DNA of 6,196 nucleotides from positions 1-6,196 of the forward strand of contig CAZKZS010000310.1 of NCBI GenBank assembly GCA_964557285.1. Direction: 5' to 3'. This document shows, in pieces, positions 1-5,156 of this stretch. The position numbers and the translations under genes were made by a program. How positions within the stretch are numbered: position 1 is the stretch's first letter; the number at the start of each line of letters is the position of its first letter. The DNA comes from SB15 sp964557285 (GTDB taxonomy: Bacteria; Chloroflexota; Anaerolineae; Aggregatilineales; J027). The notes under the pieces were generated by a model. The model was not told the DNA's origin. It was given only the letters and a program-made list of their open reading frames with translations, and did not search any database.

Positions 1-1429
1 CTAAAGAGTCGTTTTCCAACAAACCCTCGGAATTTGTGTTAAGTAGTATCAGGGAACCGCCAATGATGGTCACATAGGGGCCATCATCATTGGCAACAGG
101 AGGAATCTGTGTTGGAGTGCCAGCACAGCCCGATTCGATACGTCGGCAAAGATAATCGGGCGGGTCGGTATAATCCAGCGCTGCATCTGTTCCGGCATCC
201 CCAAAGAAGGCATCGCTGCCTCTATTGCCTGCCAGCATGTCATCGCCATCATTTCCGTGCAGATTATCTGAGCCGTTCCCGCCTTGCAGCAGGTCATTAT
301 TCGGCCCCCCAAATAGTTCATCGTGTCCATTTTCCCCGTAGAGCTTATCCCTGCCAGGGATGGCCGTATTAGCCCCTCTGCGATGTTCATCTCCGTACAA
401 ATTATCATGGCCGGGGCCGCCATAAATCGTGTCGTCACCGCTGTTGCCGATGAGCGCCCAATTGCTGCCTGCCTGCCCATAAATCGTATCGTTGCCGGGG
501 CCGCCAGCAATGTAATCGCTGCCGTTCCCGCCTAAAAGGACATCGTTGCCCGCTTCCCCATACAAATTATCGCTGTTGTTACCTCCTACGATACAATCAT
601 CGCCGCCTTTGCCATACACGGTATCGCTGCCATTTTGGGCAAAGATGAGGTCATTTTGCGGCGTGCCATGAATGGTTTCACTGGCATTTGTTCCGTAAAT
701 CGTATTTTCAAGGGTCAACTCCGCACACTCGGGCGGCGGCGGTTCTTCAATAACCAGCCAGACGATTTGTATTTCACAGGGGCGATTCCCCTGGTAAGTC
801 GTGACCTTCAACCGATAACGCCCCGGAGGATAAATGTCCGTATTCCAGCCGTTCGGTATCCCTTCTGTATCTCCCAGAAAATAATGGGGTGCATTATTTT
901 CGGTATGGGTGTAAGTCCCTCCGTTGGGTCCGGTCAGTTCAAAGGTTACACGGCCTGGCTGTTGTCCGGCGACATGTGCCTGAATATTCACTGCCCCGTT
1001 GACAATTTGCCCGTCTACCACCCCCTCAAGCGTCATATTCCCGACTGAACACGCTGCCCCATTAACTGTTATCGTTACCCGGTCACTATCTTTTTCGCCC
1101 AGGTTATCCGTAACGGTCAGGGTGATGTCGTAGCGGCCAACCCATAAAGAGACAACCGGGCTGTCACCTCTGCCAATCACTTTGCCATCGAGTGTCCATT
1201 CATATCGCGTAATCTGCCCATCGTCGTCCCGGCTGGCCGACCCATCCAGAAGCAGTTCTTCCAGACCGTCGCCGTCGGTATCATAATAGGTGGCATCCGG
1301 GCCGGCATTGGCTTCTGGTGGGCGATTTCTGGCAGCATTTTCACGAGTGTCCGGGTTGGGGAAACCACCGACCGTCCCAGCAAGAATCAAGAGTGCAACA
1401 CAATAAAATAACCATCGACTAATTTTCAT
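1..1429 (-). CDS. Secreted PKD / Ig-like / RTX calcium-binding repeat protein (C-terminus beyond window)
   Basis: The frame is open for 476 codons and leaves the left edge without a stop. The start is well fixed: an in-frame TAG lies two codons upstream (1433-1435) and GGGAG sits 7 bases before the ATG. Residues 1-22 look like a Sec signal peptide (K2 and R5, then a hydrophobic run) with no lipobox. Residues about 36-123 form a PKD domain (PPEANAGPD start, LDGSAS, YEWTLDG, YDITLTVTDN). Residues about 127-232 look like a second beta-sandwich or Ig-like domain, followed by a proline hinge (PPPPE). Residues about 241-420 are RTX nonapeptides of the GGxGxDxLx type, which in known families bind calcium and fold as a beta-roll. 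Residues 443-476 (PPVANDD, GLLENDSL) match the start of a cadherin-like or bacterial Ig domain, which often occurs in tandem, so more is expected to the left. Six cysteines lie outside the leader (127, 218, 235, 279, 428, 435). The likely role is an extracellular or surface adhesin or matrix protein; no enzyme domain is visible. The 230-base spacer suggests separate transcription from the methyltransferase operon. Confidence 0.9.
   Translation of the reverse strand, partial: MKISRWLFYCVALLILAGTVGGFPNPDTRENAARNRPPEANAGPDATYYDTDGDGLEELLLDGSASRDDDGQITRYEWTLDGKVIGRGDSPVVSLWVGRYDITLTVTDNLGEKDSDRVTITVNGAACSVGNMTLEGVVDGQIVNGAVNIQAHVAGQQPGRVTFELTGPNGGTYTHTENNAPHYFLGDTEGIPNGWNTDIYPPGRYRLKVTTYQGNRPCEIQIVWLVIEEPPPPECAELTLENTIYGTNASETIHGTPQNDLIFAQNGSDTVYGKGGDDCIVGGNNSDNLYGEAGNDVLLGGNGSDYIAGGPGNDTIYGQAGSNWALIGNSGDDTIYGGPGHDNLYGDEHRRGANTAIPGRDKLYGENGHDELFGGPNNDLLQGGNGSDNLHGNDGDDMLAGNRGSDAFFGDAGTDAALDYTDPPDYLCRRIESGCAGTPTQIPPVANDDGPYVTIIGGSLILLNTNSEGLLENDSL
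170..709 (-). repeat. RTX (haemolysin-type) nonapeptide repeat array within the secreted protein
   Basis: About 17 tandem nine-residue units are visible in the coding frame, for example QNGSDTVYG, KGGDDCIVG, EAGNDVLLG, GPGNDTIYG, GPGHDNLYG and GNGSDNLHG. The Gly and Asp positions that coordinate calcium in known RTX beta-rolls are mostly kept. The register breaks twice: an 11-residue unit at residues about 319-329 (QAGSNWALIGN), and a charged insertion at about residues 347-359 (DEHRRGANTAIPG). The array ends with a degenerate unit and a Cys-containing linker (C428, C435). The DNA copies have diverged, so this is an old array rather than a recent DNA-level expansion. Confidence 0.92.
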
Positions 1430-1563
1430 GAGCTATCTCCCGTTTTGGCTGCTATGGATATAGGGATCGGATTGCAGGAAATCTGCGGGAGTGGAGGGGG
1501 TATGAGGAAGTAATAGGTTTTACAGGTAGCAGCCTCATAGTCACCTCTACGAGTTTGTAACAT
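1426..1563 (-). CDS. Possible 45-residue leader ORF overlapping the RTX gene start (uncertain)
   Basis: An ATG at 1563 opens a 45-codon frame that ends in TGA at 1426-1428, so its stop and the RTX start share the bases ATGA. The sequence AGGGGAG stands just before the ATG, although the spacing is tight (1-3 bases). The peptide begins MLQTRRGDYEAATCK and later contains a proline-rich stretch (IPPPLPQ, then NPIPIS). It resembles no family I recognise and has no clear domain or membrane helix. Its start lies inside the predicted folded element at 1519-1576, with the Shine-Dalgarno bases in the closing stem. A frame of this length arises by chance fairly often, so the arrangement rather than the peptide is the reason for listing it. 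If translated, it could be a leader peptide coupling translation to the RTX gene. Confidence 0.2.
   Translation of the reverse strand: MLQTRRGDYEAATCKTYYFLIPPPLPQISCNPIPISIAAKTGDSS
1437..1441 (-). promoter_or_regulatory. Ribosome binding site of the RTX protein gene
   Basis: GGGAG on the minus strand lies 7 bases before the ATG at 1429. Together with the in-frame TAG at 1433-1435 it fixes the start of the RTX protein gene. Confidence 0.75.
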
Positions 1564-1576
1564 ACTCCCCTGTAAA
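1519..1576 (-). promoter_or_regulatory. Candidate structured RNA leader (three-way junction) upstream of the RTX gene
   Basis: On the minus strand the arms TTTACAGG (1569-1576) and CCTGTAAA (1519-1526) are perfect inverted repeats of 8 bases. They enclose 42 bases that fold into two adjacent hairpins: GAGT/ACTC (with an inner TG/CA after one mismatch), immediately followed by GTAG/CTAC (with three more pairs, two of them wobble, after one mismatch). With the closing stem counted as 7 pairs, only two bases (GG) remain unpaired at the junction. The element ends 89 bases before the RTX ATG. No U-tract follows, so it does not look like an intrinsic terminator. I do not recognise a known riboswitch or ribozyme core. 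It could also be a protein-binding inverted repeat or a chance fold. Confidence 0.3.
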
Positions 1577-1657
1577 GATGACAAAATAACATTATTTTTT
1601 TGGATTAGCTTTCATAATTCACGGCATTTACAAAATCATAACAATTATTAAGCTTCT

Positions 1658-1672
1658 CCTCATCTCATGAGG
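1658..1672 (-). repeat. Short hairpin overlapping the stop codon of the methyltransferase-glycosyltransferase gene
   Basis: CCTCAT, a 3-base loop (GAG) and ATGAGG form a perfect 6-base-pair stem spanning the last codons and stop of the fusion gene. It sits where the operon probably ends. The downstream bases are AT-rich but lack a run of U, so termination here is only a possibility. Confidence 0.3.
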
Positions 1673-3150
1673 GAACGAAAAAGTTTCTTTAACTTAAAAT
1701 GCCAGAATGCAATTAAACTCATGCGGATAAGCAGCTGCCCGTGTTTTCCAACCCGCACCTTACTTTCTCCGTAAGTCCGTGCCAGATAACGGACAGGGAC
1801 ATCGGTAATTCGCAGTTTTAACCAGGCCGCATTAAAAAGCAGGTCAAAATCGCCAAACGGATCAAACTCCCCAAACTGGTGACGGTTCGCAGCCACGCGC
1901 TGATAATCACGCTTATACAGTGCTTTTGTCCCGCACAGAGTATCCGTAATCCGTTGCCCAAGCAGCCATGAGAATAACAGGCTGAAAAAAATGTTGCCCA
2001 GACGGTTCAGGGTACGCATTGCACCATATTCCTGCCGATAGATAAAGCGCGTCCCGTTGGCAAAATCGGCTTTGCCAGTGGCTAACACTTCATAAAACTT
2101 CGGCAAGTCCTCCGGCATGACGGATAAATCACTATCCAGAATCATCACAATATCACCGGAAGCCTTCTCAAACCCCTTACGAACTGCGTCCCCTTTGCCT
2201 AATTTGAGCATCAAGTTGGGAGGCGTATCGGACTCCATAGCCGGAACTTGTGGCATAAACTTTATATCTTTTTGCGGGTGTGCTTTAATTTGATGCTGGA
2301 TTGCTTCAACCGTCCCATCAGTAGAATTTCCATCAACAAAAATAATTTCCGTATGCGAACCCATCCGGGGGGTTCGCTCCACCAGCGCCGCTATGTTTTG
2401 TACTTCATTTCTTGTGGGAATGATGACGCTGACACTGTGTTGGGCAGTTTCTTCTGCTGCCTGACGGGGCAGCGCCACAAGGGTACTGAGCAAAGTTAAA
2501 CGTTCGATCACCGGTGCATACGAAAGCATATTCACCAGGGGCGTGACCAGAGGAATAGTATAGGGCAGCAGCAGCCCTGGAAAAATTTTCAATACTTGAT
2601 AGTGGGTCAGGTCTAAAAAGGTTTCAATCGCGCTGGGGGACAGCCAGTTATCTTTGAGCGCGACACTGGGCGATTTAAGACGCAGTTTCTCTCCTACCTG
2701 AAGGATGGGACTCCACAATTGATTCCAGGTAGAAATCACTAACCGCGTATTGGCATGAGTCAGTTTCCTGATTTTTCGTAAAAATTGTTCAATGTCGTTC
2801 AGGTAGCTCAGCAAATCTTCAATGATGATGAGGTCAAAAGGCTGCGCGAGTGCTGCATGGTCGGGTAAATCTTCCACGTCCGCACAAATCCAGGTCAGGT
2901 CGGGGAAATTCTGTTGTGCGATTTTTATGGATACCGGACTGATGTCTACGCCAACCCCATGCCGGATGCCGAGCGAAGCAAGCAGCCCTCCCGTACTGCA
3001 CCCCAATTCAAGAACACGCGAGTCCTCATTAATGAATAAGCGGCATACATTAAGGACCTGCTCATGATAGAGATGGTTTTTGCGAAACCACATCATCCTT
3101 TCGGGCGCATGGGTATCGAAGTAGTGAGCAATTTGCTGTTTATTAATCAT
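1660..3150 (-). CDS. Bifunctional class I SAM-dependent methyltransferase / family-2 glycosyltransferase
   Basis: This is a 496-residue two-domain fusion. The N-terminal domain (about residues 1-185) is a class I methyltransferase: motif I LELGCSTGG at 47-55, acidic D69 ending strand 2 (GVGVDIS), ADVEDLP at 90-96, and FDLIIIEDLL at 105-114. A hydrophobic linker (about 192-228) joins it to a GT-A glycosyltransferase of the DPM1-like, polyprenyl-phosphate sugar transferase kind. That domain shows VSVIIPTRNE (240-249), VDGNSTDGT (272-280), GKGDAVRKGF (318-327), the metal-binding DSD in ILDSDLS (339-341), LCGTKALYKR (405-414) and FDPFGDFDLL (429-438). This domain order and these motifs match a family known from many bacterial genomes, and the length is typical. 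By family knowledge the GT2 half would move a nucleotide-sugar onto a lipid carrier or glycan; the acceptor and the methylated group are unknown. The start overlaps the stop of the preceding gene as ATGA and has no strong Shine-Dalgarno, which suggests translational coupling. It is the last gene of the apparent operon. Confidence 0.93.
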   Translation of the reverse strand: MINKQQIAHYFDTHAPERMMWFRKNHLYHEQVLNVCRLFINEDSRVLELGCSTGGLLASLGIRHGVGVDISPVSIKIAQQNFPDLTWICADVEDLPDHAALAQPFDLIIIEDLLSYLNDIEQFLRKIRKLTHANTRLVISTWNQLWSPILQVGEKLRLKSPSVALKDNWLSPSAIETFLDLTHYQVLKIFPGLLLPYTIPLVTPLVNMLSYAPVIERLTLLSTLVALPRQAAEETAQHSVSVIIPTRNEVQNIAALVERTPRMGSHTEIIFVDGNSTDGTVEAIQHQIKAHPQKDIKFMPQVPAMESDTPPNLMLKLGKGDAVRKGFEKASGDIVMILDSDLSVMPEDLPKFYEVLATGKADFANGTRFIYRQEYGAMRTLNRLGNIFFSLLFSWLLGQRITDTLCGTKALYKRDYQRVAANRHQFGEFDPFGDFDLLFNAAWLKLRITDVPVRYLARTYGESKVRVGKHGQLLIRMSLIAFWHFKLKKLFRSLMR

Positions 3151-3737
3151 AGTCTGGGTTTCTGTGCGGAAATCAGGACCGAACCGGTAAATTCTTTAAT
3201 CAGGGGAATACGTTCCAAAACAAGTCCCATTTGGGAAACAATCGGGATGAGAGATTGGGGGGTGGCAGGATGTAACCAGTCCGTATTACGGATGAGAATC
3301 TCCGCAAACCCAACCGCTTTTAATTGTTTTGCCAGTTTCCAGCGTAGGATGGCCGTTTCATCAGGCGAGACACCGCGCTTTTCACGCAGCCCGGGAAGTG
3401 TACGTTCAGCCCAAATAATCGGATTGAGCAGGTTGGGTTCAGCAAACGCCAAGTACCCGCCAGCTTTTAACAGGTCAAAACTACGCTGAATGGCAAAAGG
3501 GATATCCAGATGGTGTAATACGGATGAGCCGACAATGGCATCAAACGGCCCTGTGAGCCTGTCATCGCTAAAGTCGATGACCTGAAATTCAACCTGNNNN
3601 NNNNNNNNNNNNNNNNNNNNNNNNNNNNNNNNNNNNNNNNNNNNNNNNNNNNNNNNNNNNNNNNNNNNNNNNNNNNNNNNNNNNNNNNNNNNNNNNTGTT
3701 CAATTTCGTGTTGTAACCGTTCCGAATTACCCATCAT
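3147..3737 (-). CDS. SAM-dependent methyltransferase, interrupted by an assembly gap
   Basis: The C-terminal part is clearly a class I methyltransferase: FDAIVGSSVLHHLD (motif II region), LLKAGGYLAFAEPN (motif III region), then the family-specific SPDETAILRW and DWLHPATP, ending SVLISAQKPRL. The first visible residues (MMGNSERLQHEIE) also fit the N-terminus of this family. The glycine-rich SAM-binding motif I and strand 2 are not visible; they must lie in the 100-N gap at 3597-3696. About 34 residues would be too few to hold that half of the fold, so the real gene is probably longer, and the frame across the gap is not proven. The first ATG touches the TGA of the upstream gene (TGAATGATG). 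The second ATG, at 3734, is better spaced from AAGGTGA and may be the true start. The substrate is unknown; the genomic position points to glycan or lipid modification with the downstream MT-GT fusion. Confidence 0.85.
   Translation of the reverse strand: MMGNSERLQHEIEXXXXXXXXXXXXXXXXXXXXXXXXXXXXXXXXXXQVEFQVIDFSDDRLTGPFDAIVGSSVLHHLDIPFAIQRSFDLLKAGGYLAFAEPNLLNPIIWAERTLPGLREKRGVSPDETAILRWKLAKQLKAVGFAEILIRNTDWLHPATPQSLIPIVSQMGLVLERIPLIKEFTGSVLISAQKPRL
3597..3696. other. Assembly gap (100 N)
   Basis: The run is exactly 100 N, the usual placeholder for a scaffold gap of unknown length. It removes the SAM-binding half of the methyltransferase at 3147-3737. Confidence 0.98.
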
Positions 3738-3744
3738 TCACCTT
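3738..3744 (-). promoter_or_regulatory. Shine-Dalgarno at the stop-start junction of two methyltransferase genes
   Basis: AAGGTGA on the minus strand includes the TGA stop of the upstream methyltransferase and is followed at once by ATGATG. It is too close to serve the first ATG (3735-3737) well, but has a workable spacing to the second (3732-3734). It therefore bears on the start choice and supports termination-reinitiation. Confidence 0.5.
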
Positions 3745-4388
3745 TTGCGGAGCTTGCACACCGTGTACATTTTTAACAAGGAACTGGGGAAAAACTGGAC
3801 TTTTTCGACCGTAAACACTTTTTCAAGGGCGGATAGAATTGTGGTGTGGGTAGCCGGATGAATTTCACGCGCACGATAACCCAGCAGATGAAACAACGTT
3901 GAAGTCAGCGCCGTGTTCGCAGGAAAACCCGCCACAAAAACACTTCCCTTTTTGAGAACGCGGGAAATCTCCTGCAAGGCAGGAATCGGGTCAGCAAAAT
4001 GTTCCAGAACGCTGATACAAACGGCCAAATCAAAGGATGCATCCGGGTAGGGAATTTCCAGAATACTGCCCTGACGTAATTCCACACGCTGCAAATCTAC
4101 ATTTTCCGCCTGAAGCATCTTTTTGACGCCATGATAACTTTCATGAATATCAATGCCTGTGACGTTTTGAGCGTGGTTGAGCAGTTCTTTGATAAAAATT
4201 CCTGACCCTGTGCCTATATCCAGCGCGTTTTGAACCCGGATTCCCTCCAGTTGGTCATCAATCAGTTGGAGGCGCTTTCGATAGAACCAGCCTGCATAGG
4301 GAGAATAATATAAACGGACCAGGTGATAGTCCTCGTGTGTTCCCCCATCAATTGACAGCATGAGATTCTGCTGCTGTGGCAATTCCAT
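3738..4388 (-). CDS. Class I SAM-dependent methyltransferase (216 aa)
   Basis: This is a compact single-domain methyltransferase with a complete SAM-binding site: motif I ALDIGTGSG (55-63), the acidic residue ending strand 2 at D80 (VTGIDIHE), RQGSILEIPYPDASFDLAV (about 105-123, motif II region), SVLEHF, and LKKGSVFVAGFP (motif III region). The region before motif I (YHLVRLYYSPYAGWFYRKR) is aromatic- and arginine-rich and may form a substrate or membrane-surface contact; that is inference. The start at 4388 overlaps the preceding gene by 41 bases and has only a weak distant GGGA. An alternative ATG at codon 10 (4359-4361) would cut the overlap to 14 bases, but no better Shine-Dalgarno precedes it. 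The stop directly abuts the next start. The substrate cannot be named; the motifs are of the Methyltransf_11/25 type used on many small molecules and sugars. Confidence 0.9.
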   Translation of the reverse strand: MELPQQQNLMLSIDGGTHEDYHLVRLYYSPYAGWFYRKRLQLIDDQLEGIRVQNALDIGTGSGIFIKELLNHAQNVTGIDIHESYHGVKKMLQAENVDLQRVELRQGSILEIPYPDASFDLAVCISVLEHFADPIPALQEISRVLKKGSVFVAGFPANTALTSTLFHLLGYRAREIHPATHTTILSALEKVFTVEKVQFFPSSLLKMYTVCKLRKR

Positions 4389-5142
4389 AACGACACTTTT
4401 CCCAGATGATTAAAGCTCTTAACGCGGCCAGCCGAACCCAGAGGGGGCGAGTCAGGTTTTCCATGCTGTAAAAAAAAGCGTAGGTGGATTCTGAAATGAG
4501 ACAGTAGGGCTTGAAGCCGCCGCTAAGTAAATAGGTGATAAAACTAAAAGCCTGCGCTTTTGTTAGCCGTAGTTCTGGCACAGTATCCGCCCCATGTTTA
4601 ACCAGTCGATAAGGCAGGGCAGGGTTTCCATCCAGAGGCGTTTTGTGCGGCAGGGTTTCCGAAAAAAGTTCATCCAACCAGGGACGCACCTTCATATCAC
4701 AGGTTTCCTGATGCAGGTAATTATAAATTAACCAGGCCACTGGGGTGATCCAGGGTTCGACGAGAACAAGCCGACCTCCCGGCCGTAAAACCCGCGCCAC
4801 CTCCCTCAAAACTGTGAGGGGTTTCGCAAAATGATGCAGCACATCCAGCCCAATCACATTATCAAGGCTTTGTGAAGCAAAGGGCAAAGCGTGAGCATCT
4901 ACCGCACCGTGGACCCATTTAGAGGGCAGAATATCCGTTCGCCAGACATGCGGCGCAAGGTGCTGAATAAACCCCGGCCCACTGCCAATTTCCAGAATAT
5001 GCCTGCCCGGAGCAAGATTTTCCAGGAGGGGCTTGTAAAACTGTTCATGATAGATACGGCGCAAAACGGGCTTTTTTTCCCAGATTTCACGATGCCTGGC
5101 AAGAAATTCAAAATCGTCCATCTTGCCCACAAAGGTACTCAT
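4348..5142 (-). CDS. Class I SAM-dependent methyltransferase (264 aa)
   Basis: The N-terminal two-thirds is a class I (Methyltransf_11-like) fold: motif I ILEIGSGPG at 49-57, an acidic residue after strand 2 at D70 (WRTDILPS), VDAHALPF (81-88), SLDNVIGLDVLHHF (92-105), and LRPGGRLVLVEPW (119-131, motif III region). After it comes a longer C-terminal portion of about 130 residues with aromatic stretches (WLIYNYLH, TYAFFYSMENLTRPLW), probably the substrate cap; it has no catalytic motif I can name. An in-frame TGA lies two codons upstream of the ATG, so 5142 is the earliest ATG start; a second ATG at codon 8 (MDDFEFL) is possible. The Shine-Dalgarno is weak (GAAAG against the start), and the antiporter gene ends only 14 bases upstream, so co-transcription and coupling are likely. 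The substrate is unknown. Confidence 0.9.
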   Translation of the reverse strand: MSTFVGKMDDFEFLARHREIWEKKPVLRRIYHEQFYKPLLENLAPGRHILEIGSGPGFIQHLAPHVWRTDILPSKWVHGAVDAHALPFASQSLDNVIGLDVLHHFAKPLTVLREVARVLRPGGRLVLVEPWITPVAWLIYNYLHQETCDMKVRPWLDELFSETLPHKTPLDGNPALPYRLVKHGADTVPELRLTKAQAFSFITYLLSGGFKPYCLISESTYAFFYSMENLTRPLWVRLAALRALIIWEKCRYGIATAAESHAVN

Positions 5143-5156
5143 CTTTCAAGATGATG

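Noticed and set aside
70..510. A 146-codon open frame on the minus strand inside the RTX region
   Set aside because: It is an out-of-frame shadow of the RTX repeats. The main frame gives regular GGxGxD units, while this one gives low-complexity Met/Ile/Ala-rich sequence.
170..709. Regular repeated DNA that might suggest a CRISPR array or satellite
   Set aside because: The period is 27 bases in coding frame with divergent copies and no spacer pattern; it encodes RTX nonapeptides.
635..1048. A 137-codon open frame on the plus strand
   Set aside because: It lies opposite the Ig-like domain of the RTX protein, has no recognisable motif, and is best explained as an antisense shadow.
1519..1576. 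Inverted repeat as an intrinsic terminator or a hammerhead ribozyme
   Set aside because: No U-run follows on either strand, the loop region is 42 bases, and the CUGAUGA and GAAA core bases of a hammerhead are absent.
1592..1615. Seven-codon ORF (MKANPKK) upstream of the folded element
   Set aside because: There is no Shine-Dalgarno and the length is trivial; an AT-rich spacer gives such frames by chance.
1577..1659. Possible sigma-70 promoter for the RTX gene in the AT-rich part of the spacer
   Set aside because: TTGTTA and TTGTAA hexamers occur, but no convincing -10 box lies 16-18 bases downstream of either, so no promoter is called.
2248..2499. Plus-strand 83-codon open frame within the glycosyltransferase gene
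   Set aside because: It is antisense to conserved GT2 motifs, with no family resemblance or ribosome site.
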